DNA of 64,000 nucleotides from Actinobacillus lignieresii (lineage in GTDB: Bacteria > Pseudomonadota > Gammaproteobacteria > Enterobacterales > Pasteurellaceae), in NCBI RefSeq assembly GCF_900444945.1, contig NZ_UFRM01000001.1, positions 1,648,001-1,712,000 on the forward strand. The letters are read 5' to 3'. Below, piece by piece: positions 26,286-35,916 of this stretch. A model generated the notes under the pieces. The model was not told where the DNA came from. It made no database searches and was given only the letters and a program-made list of their open reading frames with translations. The position numbers were made by a program, and so were the translations under genes. Position 1 is the stretch's first letter, and the number at the start of each line of letters is the position of its first letter.

Positions 26286-26588
26286 CTAGAGTTTGTAAAT
26301 CACCGACTTACCTGAAGGTAAGGCAACCGCAATCTGTAGCTGTCCGCCGATAGCGTCGATATAACGTTGAATGGAAGATAATTTTATATCCGTTCCCCGT
26401 TTTTCCAACGCCACAACGGAAGGCTGGCTAATTTGTAATTTATTAGCGATCTCTTGTTGCGTAATTTGCAGTTCTTCACGTAAATGGCTTAATTTTAAAT
26501 CTAAACACATCGTCGTTTCTTCAGCGAATGTTTTCAGACGATTGAGTTTATTATGTTTTAAGATTTCTCTTAGCTTTTTTTCTTTCAT
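26286..26588 (-). CDS. XRE-family helix-turn-helix regulator, antitoxin-like, without a toxin partner
   Basis: A 100-residue DNA-binding protein. The HTH lies at about 36-75 (LREELQITQQEIANKLQISQ then PSVVALEKRG), followed by a C-terminal tail GGQLQIAVALPSGKSVIYKL like that of HigA-type antitoxins. Type II pairs of this class normally have a toxin gene immediately upstream, but the 232 bp upstream hold no frame for one. A 24-bp palindrome about 100 bp upstream may be its operator. It could be an orphan antitoxin or a stand-alone regulator. The ribosome site GAGGTTATTAAA supports the start. Confidence 0.8.
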   Translation of the reverse strand: MKEKKLREILKHNKLNRLKTFAEETTMCLDLKLSHLREELQITQQEIANKLQISQPSVVALEKRGTDIKLSSIQRYIDAIGGQLQIAVALPSGKSVIYKL

Positions 26589-26619
26589 TTTAATAACCTC
26601 TTTTTAGTGCGACAAATAA

Positions 26620-26713
26620 ATTGTAATCAATTTAAAGCCAGTTTCGAACCCTATAGGATAAACGGGTAAAATGCACGAGAAAAATATTAATTTTGCGATC
26701 TGGATCGCAAAAT
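26620..26713 (-). promoter_or_regulatory. Palindrome and -10 upstream of the XRE gene
   Basis: ATTTTGCGATC (26690-26700) and GATCGCAAAAT (26703-26713) form perfect 11-base arms around two bases. Closer to the gene, TACAAT (26625-26620) is a good -10. The palindrome is outside the dps terminator, so an operator is more likely than a terminator. Autoregulation is inferred. Confidence 0.5.
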
Positions 26714-26746
26714 CGAAAAAAATAACTTGCATTTTGCTAAAAAATT

Positions 26747-26791
26747 AAGCGGTCGATTTCTTTGCAAGATTTGCATTGAAATCAACCGCTT
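26747..26791 (-). terminator. USS-pair terminator after dps
   Basis: AAGCGGTCGATTTC faces GAAATCAACCGCTT with one mismatch, with a TTTGCAAGATTTGCA loop, 30 bases after the dps stop. Confidence 0.7.
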
Positions 26792-26820
26792 ACTTTAGAA
26801 GGATACAATCAAAATTCTAA

Positions 26821-27390
26821 CTAGATATTACCGCTACCGTCATCTAAATGCGCACGGATAAACCATTGTAATTTTTCTAACGCACTAATTTGGCCTACTA
26901 ATAAATCTTCGCTAACCGGATCTAAATGACCGTTATGCTCAAGCACCACTCGATGCGCTTCAATATTATGCGAGTAATACGAATCGATCATTTTTAAATG
27001 ATCCTGTACCGTCGCACGACCTAACGGATATTCAGGCGTTTGACGAGTCGCAACTAAATTACCGGATAAACCGTTCGGCGCTACGCCTAATGTCGCCATA
27101 CGTTCGGCAATTTCATCTACAAATTCACGTACTTCATCAACTTGGCTATCCAGCATTTCGTGTATCCCGATAAAACCTTTACCAACGACATTCCAGTGTA
27201 CGTGTTTTAAAATCATCGCCAATTCGTTTAAACCTTGTAAGCGCATTTGTAACGCATCGGCAATTAAATGACCGGTAGAAACGGTTAAACCCGGAACGGT
27301 GTGAGTAGCATTTTTATTTACGTCTGCGCTAAGTGCTTGTGCTTGGGTACTTAAAGTTAATACTGGGAAAGTAATAGTATTAGTTGTCAT
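26821..27390 (-). CDS. dps: Dps ferritin-like DNA-protection protein
   Basis: A 189-residue member of the Dps family, which forms twelve-subunit shells that bind DNA and oxidise Fe(II) with peroxide in starvation and oxidative stress. The ferroxidase ligands are visible in KHVHWNVVGKGFIGIHEMLD and VDEVREFVDEIAERM. The N-terminal about 30 residues are a flexible tail. The start has AGGAG upstream. Its promoter region (27391-27705) has a -10-like CATAAT; I could not make out an OxyR or IHF site with confidence. Confidence 0.93.
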   Translation of the reverse strand: MTTNTITFPVLTLSTQAQALSADVNKNATHTVPGLTVSTGHLIADALQMRLQGLNELAMILKHVHWNVVGKGFIGIHEMLDSQVDEVREFVDEIAERMATLGVAPNGLSGNLVATRQTPEYPLGRATVQDHLKMIDSYYSHNIEAHRVVLEHNGHLDPVSEDLLVGQISALEKLQWFIRAHLDDGSGNI

Positions 27391-27705
27391 AATTTATACT
27401 CCTATTGATTTCTTTTTCATCATTTAACTGGGCAAATTATGAGTAAAATTCACAATACTGTCTAATTGTTATTACTGATAAGTACGATAGGTATTAATAG
27501 ATAAAACTAATTAAATAAGGTTATATAAATAGGTTATTTCTATTAATGATTCTGAAATTCATTTGCAATAAGTTTATTATCCACCATAAGTAAATAGTTA
27601 TTCCACAAATGTGATATTTATCCACTCATATTTTCCATTTACAATACTCCTAATCACAACAGCGGTCAAATACCGTATCAAATCACCAAGTTTAAGGAAT
27701 TTAAA
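27391..27705. other. Divergent intergenic region between dps and the pirin gene
   Basis: 315 bp, AT-rich, with no open frame of note. It must hold both promoters. A single uptake-signal-like core (AGCGGTCAAATA, near 27661) lies close to the pirin start, and TAAGGAATTTAAA is the pirin ribosome site. No clear operator was found. Confidence 0.5.
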
Positions 27706-28395
27706 ATGTTACAAGTCAGAAAAGCAAATGAACGAGGCGACGGTTCATTCGATTGGTTGGAAAGTTATCATACGTTCTCTTTTGCCAATTATTATGATCC
27801 GAAGCATATCCATTTTTCACATCTACGAGTAATTAATGAAGATTTTATCGCACCGGCACGCGGTTTCGGTATGCATCCGCACGACAATATGGAAATCCTC
27901 ACTTATGTACTTAACGGGCGTGTCGCTCATAAAGACAGTATGGGTAACCAAACCGAAGTAAAAGCGGGCGAATTCCAAATTATGTCGGCAGGGACGGGCG
28001 TTTTCCATTCGGAAATCAATCCGGATCTGGAAGAAACCTTACATCTTTATCAAATTTGGATTATCCCGAATCAAAAAGACGTAACTCCTCGTTACAGCCA
28101 AGATAAGTTTGCCGATCGTGAAGGCGGTACGTTAATTTTATCGCCGACCGCCGAACAAGGTTCGTTTAAAATTTATCAGGATATGAAATTGTGGCGTTAT
28201 CAATATGCGGCAAATAAAAATGCGCAAATCGAATTGGATAGCAACCGTTCATACTGGCTACAAGTGGTAAAAGGTCAATTAAGCGTAAACGGTACAAAAC
28301 TTGAAACCAGCGATGCGTTAGGCATTCGTGCCGAACAACTATTAACGATTGAAACCGATAGCGACGTTGAATTTTTATTATTCGATTTAGTTTAA
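27706..28395 (+). CDS. Pirin-family bicupin protein (YhhW type)
   Basis: A 229-residue double-cupin protein. The metal-binding motif of the N-terminal cupin is clear (GFGMHPHDNMEILTYVLNG and later GTGVFHSEIN). The C-terminal cupin (about 140-229) has lost these ligands, as in YhhW. E. coli YhhW has quercetin dioxygenase activity in vitro, but the natural role of bacterial pirins is unsettled. It is monocistronic, with a clean terminator after the stop. Confidence 0.88.
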   Translation: MLQVRKANERGDGSFDWLESYHTFSFANYYDPKHIHFSHLRVINEDFIAPARGFGMHPHDNMEILTYVLNGRVAHKDSMGNQTEVKAGEFQIMSAGTGVFHSEINPDLEETLHLYQIWIIPNQKDVTPRYSQDKFADREGGTLILSPTAEQGSFKIYQDMKLWRYQYAANKNAQIELDSNRSYWLQVVKGQLSVNGTKLETSDALGIRAEQLLTIETDSDVEFLLFDLV

Positions 28396-28400
28396 ACATT

Positions 28401-28429
28401 AACCACGGAATTTACGCCGTGGTTTTTTT
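28401..28429 (+). terminator. Terminator of the pirin gene
   Basis: AACCACGG pairs with CCGTGGTT across eight bases and runs into seven T's. Confidence 0.88.
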
Positions 28430-28437
28430 ATTTTAAT

Positions 28438-28490
28438 TTGCGCAAACGTTTGCGCAATGTCTAGTCAAACAATCGAAACGGCGTTATACT
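28438..28490 (+). promoter_or_regulatory. PurR-type operator and promoter of the ACT/UPF0210 pair
   Basis: TTGCGCAAACGTTTGCGCAA at 28438-28457 is a perfect 20-base palindrome. Its core CGCAAACGTTTGCG equals the centre of the PurR consensus (ACGCAAACGTTTGCGT). Immediately downstream, TAGTCA (28462-28467) and TATACT (28485-28490) are 17 bp apart and form a credible promoter. Binding by PurR or another LacI-family repressor is inferred. Confidence 0.7.
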
Positions 28491-28532
28491 CATCGCTCCC
28501 ATCTAATAATATGCAAACTCGAGGAAGCGACA

Positions 28533-28805
28533 ATGAGCAATTCAGTTATTACCGTTATCGGTAAAGACCGTGTAGGTATCGTGTACGACGTATCAAAAAT
28601 CTTAGCGGAAAATCAAATTAATATCGTGAATATCAGCCAACAATTAATGGATGACTTTTTTACGATGGTAATTTTGGTGGATACCGCCAAATGTGCCAAA
28701 TCATTCCCGGAATTAGCCGAGTTTTTCACGCAAGAAAGTAAAAAGCTGGCGTTAGATATTCGTATTCAAAACGAAGAAATTTTCAAAGCGATGCACCGTA
28801 TTTAA
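28533..28805 (+). CDS. ACT-domain protein, UPF0237 family
   Basis: A 90-residue protein consisting of one ACT domain, a small-molecule-binding module. The opening VITVIGKDRVGIVYDVSKIL and NIVNISQQLMDDFFTMVILVD fit the UPF0237 family. It is 12 bases before a UPF0210 gene, an arrangement found in many bacteria; the pair is presumably a regulatory subunit and an enzyme. The ligand is unknown. The PurR-type operator upstream hints at purine, glycine or one-carbon metabolism. Confidence 0.9.
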   Translation: MSNSVITVIGKDRVGIVYDVSKILAENQINIVNISQQLMDDFFTMVILVDTAKCAKSFPELAEFFTQESKKLALDIRIQNEEIFKAMHRI

Positions 28806-28817
28806 GGGAGTGGCGAA

Positions 28818-30173
28818 ATGAGTATTCAATCCAGCGAAATTATTGAAACGATAAAAATGGTCGCCGACCAGAACTTTGACGTGCGCACCATTACCATCGG
28901 TATCGATTTACACGACTGTATCAGTGCCGATATCGATCAATTAAACCAAAATATTTATCAAAAAATTACCACCATCGGCAAAGACTTAGTCGAAACCGCC
29001 AAAATTCTTTCCGCCAAATACGGCATACCTATCGTTAATCAGCGTATTTCCGTCACGCCTATCGCACAAATTGCCGCAGCAACGAAAGCGGATTCTTATG
29101 TTTCTATCGCACAAACACTCGACCGTGCGGCAAAAGCAATCGGCGTATCTTTTATCGGCGGATTTTCCGCATTAGTGCAAAAAGGGATGTCGCCTTCCGA
29201 TGAAGTTTTAATTCGCTCGATTCCGGAAGCGATGAGAACCACCGATATCGTGTGTAGTTCGATCAATATCGGCTCAACCCGTGCCGGTATTAATATGGAT
29301 GCGGTAAAACTTGCCGGCGAAACGATTAAACGTACCGCCGAGATTACTCCGGAAGGTTTCGGCTGTGCCAAAATTGTGGTGTTCTGTAATGCGGTGGAAG
29401 ACAATCCGTTTATGGCGGGTGCATTCCACGGTTCGGGTGAAGCGGATGCGATTATTAATGTCGGGGTTTCCGGCCCGGGTGTGGTAAAAGAAGCGTTAGA
29501 AAATTCCAATGCGACAACCTTAACCGAAGTAGCGGAAGTCGTGAAGAAAACCGCATTTAAAATCACCCGCGTCGGTGAGTTGATCGGGCAAGAAGCGGCA
29601 AAAATGCTGAATATTCCGTTCGGTATTTTAGACTTATCGCTTGCACCGACACCGGCAGTCGGCGATTCCGTTGCGCGTATTTTAGAAGCGATGGGCTTAA
29701 GCGTATGCGGTACGCACGGTACGACCGCAGCCTTAGCATTGTTAAATGATGCGGTGAAAAAAGGCGGTATGATGGCGTCCAGCTCTGTCGGCGGTTTAAG
29801 CGGTGCGTTTATTCCGGTATCGGAAGATGAAGGGATGATAGCTGCTGCGGAAAGCGGTATCTTAACGCTAGATAAATTGGAAGCGATGACAGCCGTTTGT
29901 TCGGTCGGTTTAGATATGATCGCCGTACCGGGTAAAACGCCGGCACATACCATTTCCGGTATTATCGCCGATGAAGCGGCAATCGGTATGATCAACAGCA
30001 AAACTACGGCGGTACGTATTATTCCGGTAACCGGCAAAGATGTCGGCGAAAGCGTCGAATTTGGCGGTTTACTCGGTTATGCGCCGATTATGCCGGTTAA
30101 AGAAGGCTCGTGCGAAGTGTTTGTGAATCGCGGCGGACGTATTCCGGCACCGGTTCAATCAATGAAAAACTAA
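28818..30173 (+). CDS. UPF0210 (DUF711) protein, PFL-like fold
   Basis: A 451-residue protein of the UPF0210 family, whose structures resemble pyruvate formate-lyase barrels. No biochemical role is established. Conserved stretches seen include [53 protein letters not shown] and [13 protein letters not shown]. There is no glycyl-radical loop of the PFL type, so a radical mechanism should not be assumed. It is translated with the ACT-domain protein and has a GGGAGTGGCGAA ribosome region. It ends at a strong USS pair. Confidence 0.9.
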   Translation: MSIQSSEIIETIKMVADQNFDVRTITIGIDLHDCISADIDQLNQNIYQKITTIGKDLVETAKILSAKYGIPIVNQRISVTPIAQIAAATKADSYVSIAQTLDRAAKAIGVSFIGGFSALVQKGMSPSDEVLIRSIPEAMRTTDIVCSSINIGSTRAGINMDAVKLAGETIKRTAEITPEGFGCAKIVVFCNAVEDNPFMAGAFHGSGEADAIINVGVSGPGVVKEALENSNATTLTEVAEVVKKTAFKITRVGELIGQEAAKMLNIPFGILDLSLAPTPAVGDSVARILEAMGLSVCGTHGTTAALALLNDAVKKGGMMASSSVGGLSGAFIPVSEDEGMIAAAESGILTLDKLEAMTAVCSVGLDMIAVPGKTPAHTISGIIADEAAIGMINSKTTAVRIIPVTGKDVGESVEFGGLLGYAPIMPVKEGSCEVFVNRGGRIPAPVQSMKN

Positions 30174-30200
30174 TCGCTATTTAGCTTTAAAACTTATAAA

Positions 30201-30253
30201 AAGCGGTCAATTTCAATAGGAATTTTGCAAAAATCCTGAGAAATTGACCGCTT
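30201..30253. terminator. Bidirectional USS-pair terminator
   Basis: Perfect 14-base arms AAGCGGTCAATTTC and GAAATTGACCGCTT, with a second nested stem (AGGAATTTT with AAAAATCCT) in the loop, lie between convergent genes. A T-run follows on the right. Confidence 0.85.
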
Positions 30254-30280
30254 GTTTTTTATATCTTCACTTTCTTAGGC

Positions 30281-31639
30281 TTATTTACCGATACAGAACG
30301 AGCTGAAAATATTGCCTAGCAGATCATCCGAGGTAAATTGACCGGTAATTTCGCTTAACGCATTTTGTACCATACGCAATTCTTCTGCGAGTAATTCGCC
30401 GGCGAAGAATTGGGTTAATTGGATATGACCGCGTTCTAAATGCTCTGCGGCGGTTTCCAACGCCTGTAAGTGACGGCGGCGAGCTAAGAAGCCGCCCTCG
30501 GTCGAGCTTTGATAACCCATTGATTTTTTAAGGTGCTCACGCAGTAAGTCCACGCCCACTTTGGTTTGTGCCGATAAACGAATCAAAGTAAAACCGTCCA
30601 ACTCTTGTAAGCCTTCAGCCTCGCCGGATAAATCCACTTTGTTACGAATCACGGTAACCGGAATGTTTTGCGGTAATTTGGCTAAAAAGTCCGCCCATTC
30701 GGTCTTAAATGCTTCCGCCGTTTGTTCGGTGCTGTCGATCATCAATAATACGTGATCCGCCTGTTCGATCTCATCCCACGCACGTTGGATCCCGATTTTC
30801 TCCACCTCATCGCTCGCTTCACGTAAACCGGCGGTATCAATAATATGCAGCGGCATACCGTCAATGTGAATATGCTCACGCAATACGTCACGGGTAGTAC
30901 CGGCGATATTTGTTACAATCGCCGCTTCTCTGCCCGCTAAAGCGTTTAACAGGCTCGATTTACCGGCATTCGGGCGACCGGCAATCACCACTTTCATCCC
31001 TTCACGCAAAATCGCACCTTGTTTCGCTTCTTTGCGTACGCCGTTCAGTTGGCGAATAATATCGTTTAAATGCCCTTCGATTTTGCCGTCCGCTAAAAAA
31101 TCGATTTCTTCATCGGGAAAATCAATCGCCGCTTCCACATAGGTGCGCAGGTAAATGACCGAATCGACTAGCTGATTAATCTTATTAGAGAACTCGCCTT
31201 GTAGCGATTTTAACGCCGAACGTGCCGCCTGTTCGCTGGTCGCATCAATTAAATCGGCAATCGCTTCCGCTTGTGCGAGGTCGAGTTTATCGTTTAAAAA
31301 GGCTTGCTCGGAAAACTCGCCGGCACGGGCAATACGTATGCCTTTAATTGTTAAAATACGTTTCAGTAAAATATCTAAGATGACTTGACCGCCATGCCCT
31401 TGCAGTTCTAACACGTCTTCTCCGGTAAACGAATTCGGCGCTTTAAAGAACAATGCAATACCTTGGTCTAACACCGTGCCGTCTTGATCTTTAAACGGTA
31501 AGTAATTGGCAAGACGAGGTTTTAGCTCTTTGCCCAGCACTTCTTTTGCCACCTCTTGAGCCAACGGCCCCGAGATGCGTAAAATGCCCACGCCCCCACG
31601 ACCAATCGGGGTTGCCTGAGCAACAATCGTATCTTTCAT
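30281..31639 (-). CDS. mnmE: tRNA modification GTPase MnmE
   Basis: A GTPase that with MnmG installs the carboxymethylaminomethyl group on U34 of several tRNAs. It has 452 residues: an N-terminal formyl-THF-binding domain (1-118), helical domain, G domain (about 215-375) with [22 protein letters not shown] and RNKVD, and the diagnostic C-terminus FCIGK with the essential cysteine. It stands apart from yidC, its neighbour in many genomes. Confidence 0.97.
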   Translation of the reverse strand: MKDTIVAQATPIGRGGVGILRISGPLAQEVAKEVLGKELKPRLANYLPFKDQDGTVLDQGIALFFKAPNSFTGEDVLELQGHGGQVILDILLKRILTIKGIRIARAGEFSEQAFLNDKLDLAQAEAIADLIDATSEQAARSALKSLQGEFSNKINQLVDSVIYLRTYVEAAIDFPDEEIDFLADGKIEGHLNDIIRQLNGVRKEAKQGAILREGMKVVIAGRPNAGKSSLLNALAGREAAIVTNIAGTTRDVLREHIHIDGMPLHIIDTAGLREASDEVEKIGIQRAWDEIEQADHVLLMIDSTEQTAEAFKTEWADFLAKLPQNIPVTVIRNKVDLSGEAEGLQELDGFTLIRLSAQTKVGVDLLREHLKKSMGYQSSTEGGFLARRRHLQALETAAEHLERGHIQLTQFFAGELLAEELRMVQNALSEITGQFTSDDLLGNIFSSFCIGK

Positions 31640-31660
31640 TTGGATCCCTTCTTATTAAAG

Positions 31661-31702
31661 AAGCGGTCGTTTTTGCAAAAAAATTTGCAAATCGGACCGC
31701 TT
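31661..31702 (-). terminator. USS-type hairpin between tpx and mnmE
   Basis: AAGCGGTC (31661-31668) and GACCGCTT (31695-31702) with TTTGCAAA repeats in the loop. It follows the tpx stop on the tpx strand. Confidence 0.55.
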
Positions 31703-31761
31703 GTAATCGTTCTATTATAGCATAAAACGGAAGGTACTACATTTTATGATTTAAGTTCCGC

Positions 31762-32262
31762 TTAAGCTAAAACCGCTAATGCCGCTTCGTAATTCGGTTC
31801 GTTTTTAATTTCGGAAACCAATTCGCTGTGTAACACGCGATTATTTTCGTCTAATACGATAACGGAACGTGAAGTTAAACCGGCAAGCGGACCGCTTTGA
31901 ATATCAACGCCTAATGCGTTATGCGCCGCTTTATTACGGAATGTTGAAAGGGTTTGTACGTTTTCGATCCCTTCCGCACCACAGAAACGCGCCTGTGCAA
32001 AAGGTAAATCGGCGGAAATACAAAGCACAACCGTATTGCTTAAATCAGCCGCTTTTTGGTTAAACACACGTACTGAAGTCGCACATACACCGGTATCGAT
32101 ACTTGGGAAAATATTTAATACTTTACGTTTTCCGGCAAAACTTGCTAACGCCACATTTTCCAAACCGTTATTCACTAGGCTAAAATCGGCAACCGTATCG
32201 CCCACTTGTGGAAAAATACCGGCAACGGTAATCGGATTATCCATTAAAGTTACATTACTCAT
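31762..32262 (-). CDS. tpx: Thiol peroxidase Tpx
   Basis: A 2-Cys peroxiredoxin-type lipid hydroperoxide peroxidase, 166 residues from the ATG at 32262. An upstream ATG at 32271 sits directly on the AGAGG ribosome site and is rejected. The peroxidatic Cys is in [17 protein letters not shown] and the resolving Cys in [11 protein letters not shown], as in E. coli Tpx. It is divergent from plsC and monocistronic. Confidence 0.95.
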   Translation of the reverse strand: MSNVTLMDNPITVAGIFPQVGDTVADFSLVNNGLENVALASFAGKRKVLNIFPSIDTGVCATSVRVFNQKAADLSNTVVLCISADLPFAQARFCGAEGIENVQTLSTFRNKAAHNALGVDIQSGPLAGLTSRSVIVLDENNRVLHSELVSEIKNEPNYEAALAVLA

Positions 32263-32404
32263 CTTAAACATCCTCTGGTTGAAAAGTAAAACTAATATAG
32301 CGGCTTTTATTCCGCATTTAAACCTTTTAATAAAATAAGTAAAATTTGCTATACTTCGGTAAATTTTTAAGAAGCGTCGTCTTCATTTAAACTCAAGGTT
32401 ATTT

Positions 32405-33139
32405 ATGTTAAAAATTCTTCGTATCCTTTTAATCGCCGTTCTTGCGATTATGATTTCCCTTATCGGAACACTCTATGCGTTTGTGCGTTTTCGCCATCCG
32501 AGTTCGGTCGGCGTCGTCGCTAAAATGTATGCGGCGATGCATCGTTTAGTCGGCTTAAAAGTCATTTACCGCCCTCGTCCGGCATTTAATCAGTCGGCGA
32601 TTTACATCGCTAATCATCAAAACAATTACGATATGCTTACCATTGCCGGTATGGTGCCGCCTCGCACGGTAACCATCGGTAAAAAGAGTCTGATTTGGAT
32701 TCCGTTTTTCGGCTTGGTTTATTGGGCGACCGGTAATATCTTTATCAACCGTGAAAAGCGCAGTAGTGCGATCAGCACAATGAATAAAGTCGGGGAAATT
32801 ATTCGCGAACGTCAAATTTCGATTTGGATGTTCCCGGAAGGTACCCGCAGCCGCGGCAGAGGTTTATTACCGTTTAAAACCGGTGCATTCCACACGGCAA
32901 TTGCCGCCGGCGTGCCGATTGTACCTATCGTCTGTTCTTCGCTACATAATAAAGTCGATTTAAACCGTTGGAATAACGGCGTGGTCATTTGTGAAACGTT
33001 AGAACCGATTGATACCAGCGGTTACAACCGTGATAACATCAAAGAATTAATCGAAAAAAGTTATGCCGTGATGTCGGCGAAAATCGAAGCGTTGGATGCG
33101 GAGGTTGCCGCATTAGAAGCCAATAAAGAAACAAAGTAA
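32405..33139 (+). CDS. plsC: 1-acyl-sn-glycerol-3-phosphate acyltransferase
   Basis: An inner-membrane enzyme that acylates lysophosphatidic acid to phosphatidic acid. It has 244 residues: an N-terminal membrane helix (about 5-27), the catalytic NHQNNYD (the HX4D motif) near 73, and the substrate motif FPEGTRSRGRG near 146. It is followed 6 bases later by ftsP, the same pairing as in E. coli. Confidence 0.96.
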   Translation: MLKILRILLIAVLAIMISLIGTLYAFVRFRHPSSVGVVAKMYAAMHRLVGLKVIYRPRPAFNQSAIYIANHQNNYDMLTIAGMVPPRTVTIGKKSLIWIPFFGLVYWATGNIFINREKRSSAISTMNKVGEIIRERQISIWMFPEGTRSRGRGLLPFKTGAFHTAIAAGVPIVPIVCSSLHNKVDLNRWNNGVVICETLEPIDTSGYNRDNIKELIEKSYAVMSAKIEALDAEVAALEANKETK

Positions 33140-33145
33140 TTAAAG

Positions 33146-34558
33146 ATGATGAATCTGACCAGAAGACAATTACTTACTCGTTCGGCGGTTGCCGCAACGA
33201 TGTTTTCCGCACCGAAAACCTTATGGGCGGCAGAACGCCAACCGCTAAAAATCCCACCGATTATCGACGTCGGTCGCGGTCGTCCTGTGCGTTTGGATTT
33301 ACGTCCGGCACAAACTCAGTTCGACAAAGGCAAACTGGTTGATGTTTGGGGCGTAAACGGTCAATATCTTGCGCCTACGGTGCGAGTCAAATCCGATGAT
33401 TTTGTGAAACTGACCTATGTGAATAACTTGCCGCAAACGGTAACGATGAATATTCAGGGGCTGTTAGCTCCGACCGAAATGATCGGTTCCATTCATCGCA
33501 AACTGGAGGCTAAAAGCAGTTGGTCGCCGATTATCTCGATACATCAACCGGCTTGTACCTGTTGGTATCACGCCGATACGATGCTCAATTCGGCGTTCCA
33601 AATTTACCGAGGTTTAGCCGGGCTGTGGATTATCGAAGACGAGCAAAGTAAAAAAGCGAATTTACCGAATAAATACGGCGTAAACGATATTCCGCTGATT
33701 TTACAAGATCAGCAGCTCAACAAACAGGGCGTACAAGTTTTAGATGCCAATCAAAAACAGTTTTTCGGGAAACGTCTGTTCGTTAATGGGCAAGAATCCG
33801 CCTATCACCAAGTAGCGCGAGGCTGGGTACGTTTACGTATCGTAAACGCCTCGCTATCGCGTCCTTATCAATTACGCTTAGACAATGATCAACCGTTACA
33901 TTTAATTGCAACCGGTGTCGGTATGTTAGCCGAACCCGTGCCGTTAGAAAGCATTACTCTTGCTCCTTCCGAACGAGTGGAAGTCTTGGTCGATCTCAAT
34001 GAAGGTAAAACCGTTTCACTGATAAGCGGTCAAAAGCGAGACATTTTTTACCAAGCGAAAAACCTGTTCAGTGACGATAACGAATTAGCCGACAACGTGA
34101 TTTTGGAACTGCGTCCGGAAGGTATGGCGGCGGTGTTCAGTAATAAACCGAGTTTACCGCCGTTTGCAACCGAAGATTTTCAATTAAAAATTGCGGAAGA
34201 ACGTCATTTGATTATTCGTCCGTTCGATCGTTTGATTAATCAAAAACGCTTTGATCCGAAACGGATTGATTTTAATGTGAAACAAGGCAACGTCGAACGC
34301 TGGTATATTACCAGTGATGAAGCGGTCGGATTTACTCTGCAAGGCGCGAAATTCCTGATTGAAACCCGTAATCGCCAACGTCTGCCGCATAAACAACTTG
34401 CTTGGCATGATACGGTTTGGTTGGAAAAAAACCAAGAAGTGACCCTGTTAGTTCGCTTTGACCACCAAGCAAGCGCGCAATTACCGTTCACTTTCGGCGT
34501 ATCCGATTTTATGCTACGTGACCGAGGTGCGATGGGACAGTTTATCGTCACCGAATAA
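33146..34558 (+). CDS. ftsP: Cell division protein FtsP (SufI), cupredoxin-fold
   Basis: A periplasmic divisome protein of 470 residues, exported by Tat ([15 protein letters not shown]). It has three cupredoxin domains of the multicopper-oxidase fold but lacks the His-x-His copper ligand pattern; the position equivalent to the first site reads [14 protein letters not shown]. FtsP protects the division machinery under stress in E. coli. Two ATGs in tandem (33146, 33149) are both possible. Its stop overlaps an uptake-signal core. Confidence 0.92.
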   Translation: MMNLTRRQLLTRSAVAATMFSAPKTLWAAERQPLKIPPIIDVGRGRPVRLDLRPAQTQFDKGKLVDVWGVNGQYLAPTVRVKSDDFVKLTYVNNLPQTVTMNIQGLLAPTEMIGSIHRKLEAKSSWSPIISIHQPACTCWYHADTMLNSAFQIYRGLAGLWIIEDEQSKKANLPNKYGVNDIPLILQDQQLNKQGVQVLDANQKQFFGKRLFVNGQESAYHQVARGWVRLRIVNASLSRPYQLRLDNDQPLHLIATGVGMLAEPVPLESITLAPSERVEVLVDLNEGKTVSLISGQKRDIFYQAKNLFSDDNELADNVILELRPEGMAAVFSNKPSLPPFATEDFQLKIAEERHLIIRPFDRLINQKRFDPKRIDFNVKQGNVERWYITSDEAVGFTLQGAKFLIETRNRQRLPHKQLAWHDTVWLEKNQEVTLLVRFDHQASAQLPFTFGVSDFMLRDRGAMGQFIVTE

Positions 34559-34609
34559 GCGGTCGGATCTGTCGCAAAATTTGCAAAAAATTGAAAAAAA
34601 TAACCGCTT
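34557..34609 (+). terminator. USS-type hairpin after ftsP
   Basis: AAGCGGT (overlapping the ftsP stop) faces AACCGCTT with TTTGCAAAAA between. The arms are only 7 bases, so it is a weak terminator at best. Confidence 0.45.
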
Positions 34610-34674
34610 AAATACCTATTTAGCCCGTATCACTGGTAAAATAGATAGAATTTTCTGAAAATAGGACTTAGACA

Positions 34675-35628
34675 ATGAGCCAAGAATATTTAGATTTTGA
34701 ATTACCGATTGCCGAATTGGAAGCGAAAATCGAATCGCTCCGTGCAGTTAGCGAGCAAGACGGTAAAATCGACCTTGATGACGAAATCAAACGCTTACAG
34801 AAAAAAAGCGAAGAACTGACCAAGAAAACCTTTGCCAACTTAGATGCGTGGCAAGTTTCTCGTATGGCGCGCCACCCGAATCGCCCGTACACTTTAGATT
34901 ATATCGAGCATATTTTCACCGAGTTCGACGAACTTGCCGGTGATCGTGCGTTTGCGGACGATAAAGCAATCGTCGGCGGTATAGCACGTCTCGACGGGCG
35001 TCCGGTAATGGTCATCGGCCACCAAAAAGGTCGTACCACCAAAGAAAAAGTGAGACGTAATTTCGGTATGCCGGCACCGGAAGGCTATCGCAAAGCGTTA
35101 CGTTTAATGGAAATGGCGGATCGCTTTAATATGCCGATTATTACCTTTATCGACACGCCGGGCGCTTATCCGGGTATCGGTGCGGAAGAACGCGGTCAAG
35201 CGGAAGCGATTGCACGCAACTTACGTGAAATGGCGCAATTAAAAGTGCCGGTTATCTGTACGGTTATCGGTGAAGGCGGTTCAGGCGGTGCTTTAGCGAT
35301 TGGTGTCGGTGATAAAGTAAATATGTTGCAATATTCAACCTATTCGGTCATTTCTCCGGAAGGTTGTGCTTCCATTCTTTGGAAAAGCGCCGAAAAAGCC
35401 TCAACTGCAGCGGAAGTTATGGGTTTAACCGCGCAACGTTTAAAAGAATTAAACTTAATCGACAGCATCGTGGCTGAGCCGCTCGGCGGTGCGCACCGTG
35501 ATGTGGCGCAAATGGCGGAAAATCTTAAACAACAAATTTTAGCCGATTTACAAGACTTAGCTCCGCTCAGTACGGAAGACCTATTAGATCGTCGTTATCA
35601 ACGTTTAATGAGCTACGGTTACGTATAA
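34675..35628 (+). CDS. accA: Acetyl-CoA carboxylase carboxyltransferase subunit alpha
   Basis: The alpha subunit of the carboxyltransferase that makes malonyl-CoA for fatty acid synthesis, 317 residues. It has a helical N-terminus followed by the crotonase-fold domain, with [21 protein letters not shown], the oxyanion [15 protein letters not shown] and [14 protein letters not shown]. The length and motifs match E. coli AccA (319). It stands alone here. Confidence 0.97.
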   Translation: MSQEYLDFELPIAELEAKIESLRAVSEQDGKIDLDDEIKRLQKKSEELTKKTFANLDAWQVSRMARHPNRPYTLDYIEHIFTEFDELAGDRAFADDKAIVGGIARLDGRPVMVIGHQKGRTTKEKVRRNFGMPAPEGYRKALRLMEMADRFNMPIITFIDTPGAYPGIGAEERGQAEAIARNLREMAQLKVPVICTVIGEGGSGGALAIGVGDKVNMLQYSTYSVISPEGCASILWKSAEKASTAAEVMGLTAQRLKELNLIDSIVAEPLGGAHRDVAQMAENLKQQILADLQDLAPLSTEDLLDRRYQRLMSYGYV

Positions 35629-35631
35629 ACG

Positions 35632-35676
35632 GGTCAAATTTTTGTGATTTTTTGCGAAAATTTGATCGCTTTTTTA
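35632..35676 (+). terminator. Terminator of accA
   Basis: TCAAATTTTTG faces CGAAAATTTGA and is followed by a run of six T's. The flanks look like decayed uptake-signal cores. Confidence 0.6.
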
Positions 35677-35740
35677 TACACAAAAATCTTAAATCGACTA
35701 TTTTTGAATGGATAACAAGTTATTCGGAAGTAAAGAAGAA

Positions 35741-35816
<76 letters not shown>

Positions 35817-35836
35817 GTATCTTGAAAAGAGGCGTT

Positions 35837-35864
35837 ATTATAGTTTTTTCGTTTAAAGTTACAA
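35837..35864 (-). promoter_or_regulatory. Promoter of the solitary tRNA-Thr gene
   Basis: Reading towards the tRNA, TTGTAA (35864-35859), 16 bp, and a consensus TATAAT (35842-35837) lie about 20 bases before the mature 5' end. Confidence 0.65.
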
Positions 35865-35916
35865 GTCTATTTTGTTAGATTTTTATATATTCAAAAATAA
35901 AAAGGGAGTTAATTGA

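Noticed and set aside
26589..26820. A hidden HigB-type toxin gene before the XRE regulator
   Set aside because: The 232 bp between dps and the regulator hold a terminator, a palindrome and a promoter, and no frame of useful length.
27391..27705. OxyR site in the dps promoter
   Set aside because: Scattered ATAG and GATA tetramers occur, but not at the 10-11 bp spacing of an OxyR tetramer site.
29096..30037. A 313-codon open frame on the minus strand inside the UPF0210 gene
   Set aside because: It is antisense to a well-matched family protein, is rich in Ala, Ser, Ile and Thr with no motif, and has no ribosome site.
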